This document shows positions 46,740 through 61,587 of a DNA stretch of 64,000 nt, piece after piece. Source of the stretch: Physcia stellaris (lineage: Eukaryota; Ascomycota; Lecanoromycetes; Caliciales; Physciaceae). A program made the translations under genes and the position numbers. Position 1 is the first letter of the stretch. Each line of letters begins with the position of its first letter. The notes under the pieces were generated by a model. The model was not told the DNA's origin, searched no databases, and worked only from the letters and a program-made list of their open reading frames with translations. The stretch lies in assembly GCA_018902385.1 (NCBI GenBank), contig JABSSW010000010.1:844573-908572 (forward strand), read 5' to 3'.

Positions 46740-49700
46740 CACGCGCAATACGCGATTTTTTTTTGCGTTTTCGCAAACGACATATGTTGTGACATCATGA
46801 AAATACATTTGTCGAATTGTGTTAATGTCATATCAATATTCAAAAAACGAAAAATTGATAAAATAATATCGTGATCGTGTTGAAAATATTTGAACAATTT
46901 TGTAAAATCGAATGAATTTACATAACATTGAAAATCACGTTTAATCGTGATTCGTTTTTTGTTTGAAATTTCAAAATGAAAAAATACGACGATTTTTCAA
47001 TGATATGTCAATTGATATATTATAATTATGTTAATAATATACACAATTGATTTCGTTATTAACAATAAACGTATCAATGCGACAAAACGCGCAACGATAA
47101 CAAACGTCATTCACATTAACATTTTGTTATTTTGTTTTTCGTTTCAAACATTCATATCGCGATCGATGTAATTTGATTTAAAATTGATAATTAAAATCAT
47201 TTCAAAACGAAAATTCAATGAACAATTTGAATTCATTTTGTCATTTTTGATTCATTTTTTCATGTCGATAAATGTCATTTGATATTGAATATTGATCGAA
47301 TTGTTTCAAAATTTCAACATGAATGAAAAATTGAATGTTATTCGATATAATTTCGTCATTGACAAAATACGTTTTTTATTGATTATTGATTGATTCGCAA
47401 ATTTTAAAAACGTTGATTCGACGATTTGTAATTGATGTTTGATAATTTCATTAAATTGATTTAACAATGACGAAAATTTTGATGAAAATTTCACATTCAC
47501 ATTCACGTTCGTATGTGACAAAAATTGTTTGATGTGTTTGTCAAATCATGATGATTCGAAAACATGTCGAATTATTAATTTTGATAAAATATCGTTGAAA
47601 TTTTCGAACAAATTATCGATCAATTGACGATTGTGTTTGTACGACGAAAATTTTTTTTTGATTTGTTTTTCGATGTTGATATAAACGTTGTCGAATTTGA
47701 ACATAACAATTTTCATAATTGACGAACATTTCAAATTTTTTTAATTTGATTTAATACATACGTTTTTGATATTCATTTTGTGAAAATGATTTATCATGCG
47801 AAAAAGTGATAAATTTTGTTCATCGTTTGAACGACGATCAGAACGACGCTTCGAAAATGATTGAAAATGTGAACTTTTCATTTTGACGATGTGATTACAA
47901 TTTTGTTGAATTCGATTTATTATATCGAATTGATCGACATGTTTTTGTCGCACGAAATGCGTTTTGTCGACAATCGATATCGTCGAACATATTCAAAAAA
48001 TATTTTTATTTTGATTCGATTTATATTTTTTCAAATTTGAATATCATTCGTATTTTTTAAACAACAAATGAATTTGCACATGTTCGTCATACGATAATTT
48101 TGTAATGATAATCATGAATTTGAATAATTTTGTTTGAAAACGATCGCGAAAATATTTTTTTTGTTTTGCGTTTTTAAAACATAATTGTTGAATTTTTCGT
48201 TTCATATTAACGACGCATTTGAATCGAATTTTTCATTTGTTTTCAATTTGTTAAATATTTGTGTTCGAATATCAATCAATGATTTTTTCAATTCGACATT
48301 TTGTTTGAATTTTCGTCGTAAATTTTGTGAACGATTATGTAAAAATTCGAACGTTTGTCGTTTTCGTTTTTTTCGATAAATTGTTCAATGTTTTTTTTTC
48401 AATTTAATGTTATCGCGAAAATATTATGATCGACATGAATTCATCGACGAAATCGTATTTTTAAAAAAAATATTTGAAATCACACATACAAACGTGTTAT
48501 AATTTTTTTTTTATTGCACGATGATTTTCGTCATTTTTATCACGATAACGACGATTTGTCGATAAATCATTTCATTTTTTTTGCATTTTTGTATAGTTTG
48601 CGATCATATTTTTGTAATCAAAAAACATGACAAATTGTTCGACAATTTGAATTCAAATGATGTCAATTGAATGAAAAAAAATCATCAAATAAAATAAAAA
48701 CAAATTTTGTTCATATTCGATTTTTTTGCATTGATAACATCGTTTTTTTTTTCATTCATCATGAATAATCGCATTGTAAACATTGTCAAACATTGATATT
48801 GTTTTAATTTTTCGTTGAATTCAAATATTTCGATGCATAAATCATTTCGATTGTTTTTCGACAAATATTTGACGAAATTAACAATCGATTTTCACAATTC
48901 GTCATGTTCACAATTCGTCATCAATTCATTTTGATCAAATTTAAATTTCGTGATCAACAAATCGTGTATATATGTTGTTTGTCGTTGTAAACATATCGAT
49001 TCATTAACGCGTCGTCATTGTTTTCATCGATCGTATCATTTTTTTTTTTTCATTTTCGAATTATGATTTCGTTTCGTCGATTGTCATTCATGCAAACGCG
49101 TTTTGAATTTCAATCGACATGTTGAAAAAATTTGAAATCGAATGTATCATTATTTTTATTTTGAAAAACAACAATCGAAATGATTTGTCGAATCGAATCG
49201 TGATAATAATCGTTATCGTCGTTGATAATAATACAATATCGATTTGATTTTGATTTCGTTTTTGACGAACGCAAATTTTGATCAATTTTTGCAATTTTTG
49301 ATTTGTGTTTTTATTTTTATTTTTTTTTTTATTTTTATTTTTTTTATTGATAAAAAATTTGTTGTTATTTCGACAAATTTTCGCTCGATGAACGACGTTG
49401 AAAAAACGAATAAAAAAAAAATAAATCGTTATTAATTTTTAAAAACAACGAACATGTTCGAAATATCGATGATCGAAATTAATTAATTATGTGAATAAAT
49501 GTGAATTGAAAAAAAACGAAATACAAAAAATATTAATTTGAAAAAACGATAAATCGAATGCGATAAACGTAAAAAATTTATTGTGTATTTTTTCGTGATT
49601 TCGAATCGATAATAATTGAATGTTGAAATTCAAACGCGACAAAAAATTCAAACGCGACAAAAAAAAATAATTGACAATTTTCGTTCAATTTTCGTTGAAC

Positions 49701-50075
49701 AAATATTTGACGCAATTTGATCAAAAAAATGTATCGAATAAAAACAAACGTATTGTTGAAAATCACATTTGACGCATCAATTGTTAATTTGACGATCGAT
49801 ATGTTTTTTGCGTCGACATTAATTTTATTTGTTTTATCGCGAAAAAAAATCAAAAATATTGTTTTCGATATAAAAATCGTCGAAAATTCGAACGAAATGA
49901 AAATTGTCGAAAATCGAAACAACGATTCGACATTGAATTGAATAAATATTGTTTTCGATGTGAAAATTGTCGAAAATCGAAACGACGATTCGATATTGAA
50001 CAAAATAAACATTGTTTTCGATGTGAAAATTGTCAAAAATCGAAACGATGATTTGATATTGAATTGAATAAACAA
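46740..50075 (-). mobile_element. Unclassified repeat unit X, copy A
   Basis: Minus-strand frames here (for example 47306-47521, MSHTNVNVNVKFSSKFSSLL) recur at a near constant offset of about 4.34 kb in copy B. No reverse transcriptase, integrase or transposase motif was recognised. Frames include a His/Arg/Ser-rich part (47741-47953) and, at 49578-50075, a 21-residue tandem repeat. The class of element is unknown. Confidence 0.6.
49890..50075 (-). repeat. 63-bp minisatellite in unit X, copy A
   Basis: Around three repeats of a 63-bp unit containing TTTTCGATGTGAAAATTGTC; the length is a multiple of three, so the frame repeats a 21-residue unit built on SFRFSTIFTSKTIFIQFN. The equivalent place in copy B also repeats. 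Confidence 0.7.
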
Positions 50076-50514
50076 AAAAATTAAAAACGATTTTAAATTT
50101 TTTTTCGATGTTGATTACATAAAAATAAATTAAAAAATTTGAATTTTATATGATTTTGAATCATTGCGACATATTTTTGTTCATTTGCGTTCGAAAAAAT
50201 ATCGCATGAAATTTTACGATACGTCAAAATGTTACAACGTATGTATTGTAATAACATCGAAAATTTGTTGATGTCGCGATCGCAATAATGTGTTCGATCA
50301 TCATGTTTTCGTCGATTTGTGATAAAAACATTCGTGATTTTTGTAATTTAAATTGATGTTGACGTTCGTTTTCATATTGTATTGTGATTGATATCATGAT
50401 TGTGATAAAAAAAATGCGATATTTATATTTAATAAAAATTCAAACACGATTGACAAAAAACGATATTAAAATGAAATGAAATTAATTCATAAAAATAAAA
50501 TTCATTCATATGTG

Positions 50515-50805
50515 AACATTCATTCATTCGAATTCATGTAATAATTCGTTCATTCGAATTCATGCATTTATTCATTCATTTAAATTCATGTAATAATTCA
50601 TTCATTCAAATTCATGTTTTTATTCATTCATTCGAATTCATGTAATAATTCGTTCATTCGAATTCATGCATTTATTCATTCATCGAAATTCATGTAATAA
50701 TTCATTCATTTATTTTTTATTCATTCATTCGAATTCATGCAATTATTTATTCATTCGAATTTTTTTGATTTCATGCAATCATTCATTTATTTGAATTCAT
50801 GTTAA
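50515..50805 (+). repeat. 26-bp-type minisatellite array 1
   Basis: About ten imperfect units built on ATTCATTCGAATTCATGYAA, forward orientation, lying between copies A and B of unit X. Confidence 0.8.
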
Positions 50806-51069
50806 TTCATACGAATCACGTGTTTTTATTGAAATTGAATGCAATAAATGTAATATTTCAAACATTTATCATATTGTTATTTTCGTTATTTTTTGTTTTT
50901 TCGTCATCATTTTTTGTTTTTTCGTTATCATTTTTTGTTTTTTTTCATCATTTTTTGTTTTCATCGTTGTCGTGACGAAATATTGTTTCAATTTCGACGT
51001 GTTGACAATAACAATTTCGATTTTAATCGTCGAACAAACGAATTTAACGATTTTAACAAATTTTTTTTG

Positions 51070-54000
51070 AATCACGCGTAACACGCGACATTTTTTTTGT
51101 TTTTTCGCAAACGACATATGTTGTGATTTCATCAATATGCATTTGTTCGTTTGCGTCAAAATCACATTTGTTTTTATCAAACGAAATGTTGAAATCAATG
51201 CATCACGATCGTGTTTTGAAAATTTCAATATTTTTGAAATTTTATGTGAATTCACGTAACGTTGAAAATCGCGTTTGATAAAAATTCGTTTTTTGTTCGA
51301 AATTTTTGAATGAAAAAAAACAACAAATTTTTTTTTGAAATGTTGATTGACATATTGTAATTATGTTAACAATAAATATGAATCGATACGATTATCAAAA
51401 ACAAACGTATTTGAACAACGAAAAACACAACAACAACAAATTCATTCAACATCAATAATTTTTCATTTTTTTTGTCATTTCAAACATTTAATACTTGATT
51501 TATGTATTTTAATTTAAAATTGATCGCGAATATTTTTTGAATGTGAAAATATAACGAACATTTCGAATTTATTTCGTCATTTTTAATTCAATTTTTCATG
51601 TTCGCGAAAATCATTTGATATTGCAAATTGATCGAATCGTTTCAAAATTTTAACATGAACGAGAAGCTGAATGCTATTCGATATAATCTTGTCATGAATA
51701 AAATACGTTTTTTGTTGATTATTGTCGAATCAGCAAATTTCTTGAATGTTGACTTTGCGATTTGTATTTGATTTCTGATGTTTTCATCAAATTTATTCAA
51801 CAATGACGAAAATTTCGAAAAAAAAATCATATTTATATCGATGTTTAAATGTGACAACGATTTTTTGATATTTTTGTCGAATCACGATGATTCGAATGTA
51901 TATCGTATCATCATTTTTGACAAAACATCGTTGAAATTTTGAAACAAATCATCGATCATTTGACGAATTTGTTTGTACGACGAAAATTTTTTTTTATTTG
52001 TTTTTCGAATTTCAGGTACGCGTTGTTAAGTTGAATCATAACGTTTTCATTTAATATCGTCAATTTTTTTTAATTTATTTCGCGTCATATTGCATAATTT
52101 TAAACATTGCAAAATTATCGAAAAATCGTTTGTCGAACGAGATTTCGATCAAAAATGCGTTTTTCACGTTGTAATTACAATTTTGTTGAATTTTTTAATT
52201 AAATCGTAATGATCGAAATTTTTGTTTCGTACAAAATGCGTTTCATTTACGATCGTTATGATCGAACACATTAATAAAATATTTTTGACGAATTTCAATT
52301 TATTCAATTTCGTTTCGAAATAATATTCGTGTTCGTTGAACATCAAATGAATTTGCACATGTTTATCATATAAATCGATCGTTGTGATTATTATAAATTT
52401 CGACGAATTCGATTAAAAATATTCGCGAACGTAATGATTTTTAATTGACGCATTCAAAACATATTTTTGAAATTTTTCATGTCAAATTAATGACGCGTTT
52501 GAATCGAAACGTTCATTTTCGTTCAATTGAATAAATATTGATGATCGAATATCGATCAATTTTTGTTTTCATTTCGAAATTTTGACGACATTTTTATCAT
52601 AAATTTCATGAACGATTATGAAAACATTCGATTGTTTGTTTTTTGCATTTTTATCGATAAATTTTTCAATGTTTTTTTTTTCAATTCAAAATCATTGTCG
52701 AAAACACGATAATCAATATTGATTCATTCACGAATTTGCATTTATAAAACAAATTAATAAAATCACACATGCATGTGTGTCACAAATTTTTTTTTTTATG
52801 CAATGATTTTCGTTTTTTGAATCACGATGACGATTTTTTTTCAACGATTGACGTCATTTTTTTTGAACATCGTTTTGATTTACGATCATGCTTTTGTACG
52901 TGAAAAACATGATTAATATTTTTACGATTTGAATTTCGACGATGTCAACTGAATGAAAAAAAATCATCAAATAAAATACAAACAAATTTTTTTCATTTCG
53001 AATTTTTTCGCATTGATAATTTCGTTTTTTTGTTTATTTAACATAAATCGCAACATCGTGAACATCGTCAATCATTGATATTAATAAATTTTTTTTTTGA
53101 ATTTTGATATTTTAATGCACGAATTGTTTCAAATGTTATTTGAATTGTATTTTACAAATCGAACGATTTACGTTCACAATTCGTCGTGTTCGCAATTTTT
53201 CATCAAAATTTTTTGATTGAATTTAAATTTCGTGATCAACAAATCGTGTACACATATTGTTTGTCGTTGTAAACATATTTATTCATTATCGTTTTTTCAT
53301 CGTTTTTTTCGTTTGATTTTTCATCATTTTCGTCATTTGCGTTCGTTTTGTCGATTGATTTTGATGCATGCGCGTTTTGAATTTTTGTCGACATGAAATG
53401 AAATTTTGATTCGATATCGACGACAAACGAAATTGATTCGAAATTGTCATTATTCGAAAAAGCATTTGAAATGAACGATGACACAAAATTATCGTTTGAG
53501 TTTTCGACAACATTACGATGTCGATTTCGTTTTTGATTTGACGAACGCAAATTTTTTGAAATGATTTGTGATTCATTGTCATAATTTTCGTTCGTGTCAA
53601 CATGATGATTTCGATTTCGTCTTGAAATTGACGAGCGCAAATTTTAATCAAACTTTGCGATCAATGAATTTTCAATTTCTGATTTGTGTTTTTTCAAAAA
53701 TATAGAACTTGTTGTTGCATCAATAAAATTTCGTTTGATGAACGACGTTGAGAAAACGAATGAAAAAAAAAATAAACGATTATTAACATGTTCAAAAACA
53801 ACGAACATGTTTGAAATAACGATAATTGATGTTAATTGATTATGTGAATAAATGTAAATTGAACAAAAACGAAATACAATAATTATTAATTTGAAAAAAC
53901 AACGAATTGAATACGATCGAAATTGCACGTTCATCGTATATTTTTTCGTAAAATCGAATCAATGATAATTGAACGTTGAAATTCAAACGCGATCAAAAAT

Positions 54001-54580
54001 TCAAACGCGACAAAAAAAAAAGTTGACAATTTTCGTTTAATTTTCGTTCAACAAGTATTTTACGCACTTCGATCAGAATGATGTATTTAATGAAAATCGA
54101 CACATTGTTGAAAATCACATTTGACGCGTTGTTTGTTAATTTATCGATAAAAATATATTCGACGTCGACATTTGTTTCATCAATTTCATCGTGAAAAAAT
54201 ATTAAAAATACGATTTTCGAAATGAAAATCGTTGATAATTTCAACAATGTGAAAATTGTCGCAAATCGAAACGACGATTCGAAATTGAATCGAATAAATG
54301 TTCGTTTTGATGTAAAAATTGTCGAAAATCGAAATCGCGATTTGTCAATAAAATAAATAAACGTCGATTTTGATGCAAACGTTATCGAAAATTGAAACGA
54401 CAATTCGTTATTGAATTGATCGTGCAAAAAAAATAAAAACGATTTTACAAACGTTTTTGATGTTAATTGTATGAAAACAAATGATAAAAATTGAATTTTT
54501 TTTGATTTTGAAACAATGTAACGCATTTTTGTGTTTTCACGTTTTACGACAAATCGAATGAAATCATAAAAAATTATCAA
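51070..54580 (-). mobile_element. Unclassified repeat unit X, copy B
   Basis: Direct copy of 46740-50075: CGCAAACGACATATGTTGTG at about 51,105 and 46,780; the frame at 51642-51857 (MSHLNIDINMIFFSKFSSLL) matches 47306-47521; 53993-54580 matches 49578-50075 with the 21-residue repeats. An acidic/Asn-rich frame lies at 53236-53640. Class unknown. The copies differ by many transitions and some indels. Confidence 0.6.
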
Positions 54581-55074
54581 ATGTCATTTTGTTTTTACGA
54601 AAATTTTATTTTATACGTGTTGAAAATGTTGACGTAAATCGTTATTTGTTTATGTTTTTGTCGCGATTTGCAATTTTTTCGTCGTTAAATTACAGTTGAA
54701 ATTATTCGTCGAAATTCACGTTTTGATGTAATCAATTATTTTTTCAAAGAAAATTGAAATAATATTTAAAATTTCGATCAATATTTTTTAAATTCATTGA
54801 TTGATTGATTTATTTCAATCGATCGACATTTTGATTAAAAATGAATGAAAAATAAAATAAACGATCGCGTGTTCGACAATTGTCGAAATAAATTTTGCAC
54901 GCGTATTCGTTCGAATTAATTTTTTTGATTTAATGTGTAATAACGCGTGTAAATTCATTTCGTTTTTAAAATATGAATTCATTTCAATATCAAAATTTTT
55001 TTGAATTTGATTCGCGAACACATTTTTTTGTGTTAAAATTACAAATTAATTAATTCACAAATTTATCATTCGTT

Positions 55075-55345
55075 ATTCATTCATTTGAATTTATGCAATC
55101 ATTCATTCGTACGAATTCATATAATTTTTCATTCATTCGAATTCATGCAATCATTTATTCATTTGAATTCATGCAATCATTTATTTATTCGAATTCATGC
55201 AATTATTCATTCGTACGATTTCATGCAATTTTTCATTTATTTGAATTTATATAATCATTTATTCATTCAAATTCATGTAATCATTCATTTCATTTTAAAT
55301 GATTTTTTTTTGAATCAACGTTTCATAATATTTGATTTTTGATAT
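55075..55345 (+). repeat. Minisatellite array 2 and left inverted repeat of the Plavaka-like element
   Basis: About eight units built on ATTCATTCGAATTCATGCAA (55,075-55,285) are followed by TTTTTTTTGAATCAACGTTTC and ATAATATTTGATTTTTGAT. The same series appears in reverse complement at about 63,374-63,597, so the two stretches form an inverted pair of roughly 220-270 bp around the transposase remnants. Confidence 0.68.
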
Positions 55346-58271
55346 TTTTGACGATTTTCGATCGTATTTTTTTGATTGTTCGAACATCGCTTTGAAAAAA
55401 ATTTGAATCGTGAAATTTTTGATAATTTTTTCATTCAAAAAAAAATTAATATATTTCACGTTTGACATTTTTTTAATGTTTAATACAACATGAATAATAT
55501 GCACAATGCTCGAAATGTTGTAAAAACGATAAGATTTTACATTCGATTTTTTGAATGTGTCGAACACGAAACGTTTTTTTATTTTCATCATATCGTGTAT
55601 ATCATCAATGACATTTTTGTTTCGCATACGTAACAAATCGATCAATATTTCAATGTATTTTTTTGACGAATTTTTTTGTATTACATTTTTCAAATTTTTC
55701 ACGATTAATATAAATTGTAATTGATCAATTTTTTTTTTTTTTCAAAAACGTCGATTGTTTTTTTGTCGATCGTTTTTGATTTTCATTTTTGAATTCACAC
55801 GTAATCACATCGTCGTTTTTCGCGTTTTTGTCAATTGAAAATCGTTCGACATGTATGAATCGTTAAACGATTCATGTCATGATCGTTAATATTTAATTTA
55901 AATCATGTTGTCAATTTTTCATGCATTTGAACAAAATAATGTTTTATTCACGAAACATTTTTTTTTTTGTTGTAATTGAATTTTGATACGATTCGAAACA
56001 ATTTTGTTTTGTTTTTTTTTTACGAATAAACAACGTTAAAATTTTTAATAAACATGAAATTTGAATTTGAATCGTTGTTGTTGACGCGTAACATCAATTT
56101 CGTGAATTACATTTCAATCGTTTGATGATTTTTTGTTCGTTTTTATCAATTATTCATTTTAATTGTTTCATGTTTTTGCATTTTGTCATTTTTGTTTGTC
56201 GTTTATTTTTCGATTTATTCATTAAATCAATTTTTTGAATTTCGACATGATCGTTTGCACGATTTTGTTTTCATAAATCGTAATCATCGACAATCAAAAC
56301 GTTTGTTCGACGTGTATTGTTTTGTAACATTTGTTTTTCGTAATTTTTTCGTTTGTTGAACAATTTTCACAAAATTTTCAAATGATTCGAATGAATCGTT
56401 TTTTCAATTTCGATGTTAAAATTTGTCAAAACATCGTATTTTCGAATGAAATGCGAATAATGAATTAAATTGTGCATTTTGAAAATATTGAAAAATCGTT
56501 TTTTCTGAAAAAACGCAACGCAATTTTTTTGACAATGTTAAAAACATTCAAATAATGTTGTATGTAATTCATAATTGTTTCGATATGCGAATGATATTGA
56601 ATTATCATTGTTATATTGATTATCATTTTAATGCAAAACAATATTTCGAATTGTGTTTTTTTTAAAAAAAAAATTATAACAAATATCATTTGACGCATAT
56701 TGTTTTTGAATTTTTTTTTTTGTCATTTTTTTGTATCATTATAAATTTTTCAAATAATAAAATTTTTGTATGATGAAACACGCGTTCATGTTTGATTCAA
56801 TTGTTTCGTTGTTTCGATTTGAATTCAAATCAATTTTTTTTTTCGTTTGCGTTGTTTTTTTTTGAATATTTTCGTCATGACGTTTGAAATTTGAAATATT
56901 CAATTTTTTACATACAAATTTGTCATTTTTTTTATCATTTGATGTAAAAAATTTGAAAACATTTTTTGATGCACATTGAACAAATGATGTTTTCAAACGA
57001 AATTATTGATCGATTTGATGTATTCATGACGATTTTGATCATTTTTTTTTTCATTTTTTTTGTCGTTGTTTTTTGATTTGATTTTTGTTAATTTGATAAT
57101 TACGCATAAATCAATATTCGTGTGAATGTAAATTTTCAAATTTTTTGTTTGATGTCATGCAAATCGAACAATGAAATTTGTTTTTGACGTTCGTGATTAA
57201 TGTTTGTTTCGAATAATCGATCGATACATTCATTAAAATTGAATAACATTTTTTAAATTTGTCGTTTGCGCATCGTATCGAAATTTCGAAAATCGCATAT
57301 TGTTTCAATGTTGATATAATAACAATGATCAATTTATCATCAATTTCGCAAAAAATTGTTAATTTACGACATAACATGATTTTCATAAATTTATGATAAA
57401 ATTTCGTTTTCATATTGTTTTCGTCAACAAATATCGAAATTAAATTCAATAAAATGACGTTTGATCGAAAACGTTGTTTTATGATCGCATCGTTCAAATT
57501 CGTTATAATCATATATATTGATCATAATTGTGACACGTCATTTATAACGTTCAATTTGAATTGATCATTTATCAATTTGATCGATATTATTGTCGTTTCG
57601 ATAAACAATTTTTTTTGCACGCGTTATCATCAATTTGTCGTGTGCATTTTTGTTTATATTCGAACATCGTCGTTAATCACGTGTGTTTCGTTCGACGTCG
57701 TAATTTCGTATTTACGAATAAATGCATATATTAAATTATTCGCAAAAAATTCGTGTTTTATGAAAAATTTCAATATTTTAATACAATCGCGATAATATAA
57801 TGAATATCGATTAATCGAAACATTTTCAATTTTCGATTTTATCAAAAAATTTTTTTTCATTCATTTATTGTTGTGTATGTCGTTGTTCAACGTGTTCAAC
57901 ATATTTTATCAATTAATATCATTTTTTAAATGTGCGTGTTTTTACATAAATTTTAATTTTTCGTCGATATAAAATTGATTTATCGTTTTTTTAATGCATA
58001 TATTATCGTTGAATTATTTAACAAATGCATATGCGCATGATAATTCGAAAAAATAATATAATTCATTTTCGATTAATGAATTTTTATTTTTTGAATTATA
58101 ATCAATTTTCAATGATTTTTCGATTTTGATATCGATTATATTTTTATAAATTATGATTTTGATAATCGAATTTTCGACAAAATTTTTAATTTTTTTTTCG
58201 ATAAAATTGTCAAAATTTGTATCGTTGATTATCGATTCGATATTGTCGAAACGATCAACATCGATTTTCAA
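55295..58271 (-). pseudogene. Plavaka-type (CACTA-like) transposase remnants
   Basis: Minus-strand frames run in the order expected of the Plavaka transposase. At 58014-58271 is an N-terminal ELYYFFELSCAYAFVK segment. At 57654-57860 lies YRDCIKILKFFIKHEFFAN then LIYAFIRKYEITTSNETHVI. At 57111-57512 lie ISTLKQYAIFEISIRCANDK, FKKCYSILMNVSIDYSKQTL, and a HCSICMT zinc-binding-like pair. At 56465-56698 is the QYHSHIETIMNYIQHYL helix. The frame at 55295-55702 may be the C-terminal part. Plavaka elements are fungal DNA transposons placed near CMC/CACTA elements. All copies of Gly, Pro and Trp have been lost and many stops intervene, so it is inactive. Family call is by pattern recall. Confidence 0.6.
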
Positions 58272-60014
58272 TATGTTTTTTTTGTTTGTTTGTTCATTTT
58301 GATAATTTTTTTACGAAAACGTGAATTTACAAATGAATGTTTTTTTATGATTTCGTTATTTGCGATCGATATTGATGTTGTTTGACATTTGCGCGAATAA
58401 ATTGAAAAAACGCGATTGTTTTTATCAACGTAAAAACAATTTCGACAATATCACATTTTCATTTGTTGATTCGAAATTGAAATGATTGAAAAAAAAAATC
58501 AAAAATTTATCATGATTTTCGTCGAAAAATTTTCGATGAAAACGAAAACGAAAAAAATAAAAAATTTGAAAAACGAAAATTTGACATTCAATTGAAATCA
58601 ATTATTCAATGATGAACGATAATTGAAATAACGATAATTACAATAACATTATTTGAACGATAAATATCATAAATAACATGAATTTTTTTCGTTCAATCGC
58701 ATTATTTTCAATCGAATAAAAATGTCGCAATTAAATATTTATTTCAATTTGTTTTCATTTTGTCGTTAATCGTGACATCACAAAATTGCGTTCACAAAAA
58801 AATGTTATAATTATCGTTTTATTCAAAACAAATTCGCGATTCAATGATTTACAATTGTGTGTGATTGATTCAAATATTTAATGTCAAATAACAACAAAAA
58901 ATCATCACAAAAAATATTATTTATCAAAAAAATTTTTCACATTTTTTATCACATTTATTTTTTCATAACAATTGTATTTATGACAATAATATTCGAATCG
59001 ATCGACGTGTTGTCACGAATTGTGATCACGAAAAAAATGTAATTCGAATTTGTTTGAACAACGATCGTTCGTTGATGTCATTTTCGAATTTGTTCACGTT
59101 TTTTTTTTTTCAATTTTTGTTTCAATTTTTGATACGAATTTCGATCGTTCAAAAATTGTCGCGACATGTGATTTTCATTTTTTTCATAACATTGACGATT
59201 TGAATTCGATGAAAAATATCGAAATACAAAATTTTTTTTTCGTCGTTATTGACAATTGATTCATGAATGATATTGAAAAAAAATAAAATCGTTTGACATT
59301 TGTATCGATCAATCAAAATTTGCATTCGAATTCGCAATTCGATCGATTTCGAAAAAACGTTCACACAAAAATAAAAAAAAAAAATGATTGACAAAAAAAT
59401 CATTGTCGACGAATCATTCATTTCGAATTGACATTGAATATCGTTCGTTTGTCGACAAATTCGCAAAATTGATGAAATCGTTGATAATCGATATGTCGAT
59501 AAATTTCGCGTCAAACATCGAATATATTTTGAAAAAAAACATCGAAAAGTTTCACGATCAAAAATTTCAAAAAAGACATTGAAATTGAATTAGAAAAATT
59601 GTCACAACACGAAAATTGAAAATAAAAATATTAATGAAATTGTGAATTGTAATGAAATTGTGAATTGATTGATATTTTTTAAAAATCAAAACATTTGAAA
59701 CATGTGATCGTTTTTATAACAAAATAACGAGTTTGCGAATCATCACGATGCGTCAAAACACGTTAATGATGCAAATGTTTCAAAAAAACAACAAATCATT
59801 TTTAACGTTAAACGATACGAACGTTAAATGAAATGAATTAAATCGAATCGAACACGTTAATGATCAAATTTTTTGTTTCATTTCAAATTTAATTTAGTTT
59901 TTTATTCGAATAAACACGTTTTTCGTTAATTTTTTTTGATTTTTTTCATTTTTTGTTTTCGATTGACGAAATGTGTTTCGTCGACAACGATGATTGCTGA
60001 ACACATCAATGCAA

Positions 60015-60325
60015 TATGATTGCATGAATTCAAAAATGAATGAATGATTGCATGAATTCAAAAATGAATGATTGCATGAATTCAAAAATGAATAAATGAT
60101 TGCATGAATTCAAATGAATGAATGATTGCATGAATTCAAAATGAATAAATGAATGAATTCAAATAAATGAAATTCATGAAAAATGAATGAATGATTGCAT
60201 GAATTCAAATGAATGAATGATTGCATGAATTCAAAAATGAATGAATGATTGCATGAATTCAAATGAATGAATGATTGCATGAATTCAAAAATGAATGAAT
60301 GATTGCATGAATTCAAATGATGAAC
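60015..60325 (-). repeat. Minisatellite array 3, inverted orientation
   Basis: About eleven units of GATTGCATGAATTCAAATGA type, the reverse complement of arrays 1 and 2. Some units carry an extra AAAAATG step. Confidence 0.82.
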
Positions 60326-60734
60326 ATTGTATTTTTTCAAAAAATATTGTTCGATGATAATTTTCTTGATCGAATTTTAATGTTTGTTTTCATAAATGTC
60401 AATAACAACATTGTTTTGTGTTTTCATCGTTTCAAAATTTTGAAACGATAAAAAATAATTTGTTCGTAAAATTCGAATGTAAAAATTTTTCGTTCGTTTG
60501 AAAATTTCAATTGAACGATAAAATTTGCGTTTCAAACAAAAAAAATCAAATTTTCGATGATGAAAATGAACAATTTAACAAATGTGAATGAATTTGAAAA
60601 AATTTCGAATCATTTTTCAACATTGCAAAATTTTTTTTGAATTCAAAAAAATTGAATTGATAATTTATTAAAAAACGATCAATGTTAAATTCGATTTTTG
60701 CAATTTCATTGATTTTTTTTGACATTGTTATTTT

Positions 60735-60955
60735 TTTGTCGCATGTTCATTCGTTTTGATATTTTGAGTTTCTTGATTTTTTTTGCATTTTTGTTTTTTT
60801 CGTCGCATTTTCATTCGTTTTTGTATTTTTTTTTTCATGCAATTTTGTTTTTTTCGTCGTATGTTTTTTCGTTTTGATGATTTTTTTTTTTTGCATTTTT
60901 GCTTTTTTCATCGCATTTTCATTCGTTTTTGTGTTTTTTTTTTTCGTCATCAAAA
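60735..60955 (-). repeat. Pyrimidine-rich tandem repeats (Lys-rich if translated)
   Basis: Three to four repeats of about 60 bp containing CGCATTTTCATTCGTTTTTG with T runs. In the minus-strand frame this gives a Lys/Thr/Asn/Met repeat. No function inferred. Confidence 0.6.
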
Positions 60956-61509
60956 AACAACGATTTCGAAATATTACGATTCAAATTTCAAAATTTCATC
61001 GAATGAATTGTATTTAACACGAATTGCATTTTTTATAAAACATTCATTAACAACAATAATCGATTATTTTGTTTTTGCAATGCACGTCGATGCAATTGTG
61101 TTTCATGAATTCGTTCATGAAAATCATTTTAAAATTTTTTTTTTTTTTATTTTTTTTTCTCGTTTTGAAATTGAAAAAAACATCGTTGTTCGATTTTTGC
61201 AAAAACGAATGCGCGACAAACATATATTTATTTATTCGTTCATTGTTTTTATTCGAAATTGTTTTCATCGCGAACATTTTGATTTTATTCAATTTTGTTT
61301 TTTTCGTTTTTCGAATTTCATTTCGAATCGTTTGATTTAACGTTTTTTTGCGTTTTGTTTCGTCATGATCATTGTCAATAAATCGAAACATTTTTTTGAT
61401 TATATGTTTCAAAGTCGTTTTTATCGTTTCAAAAAATTTCTCGATCATAAAAATCAGAAATTTCTTGAAAATTGTCTTTTTCGAGAAAATTTGACAAGAC
61501 ATGAAACTC

Positions 61510-61523
61510 AAAAAAAAAAGAAA

Positions 61524-61587
<64 letters not shown>

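Noticed and set aside
49578-54580. The 165- and 195-codon frames in unit X considered as functional genes
   Set aside because: They lack Gly, Pro and Trp, are part of a repeated unit and have internal repeats; their openness follows from the mutation context.
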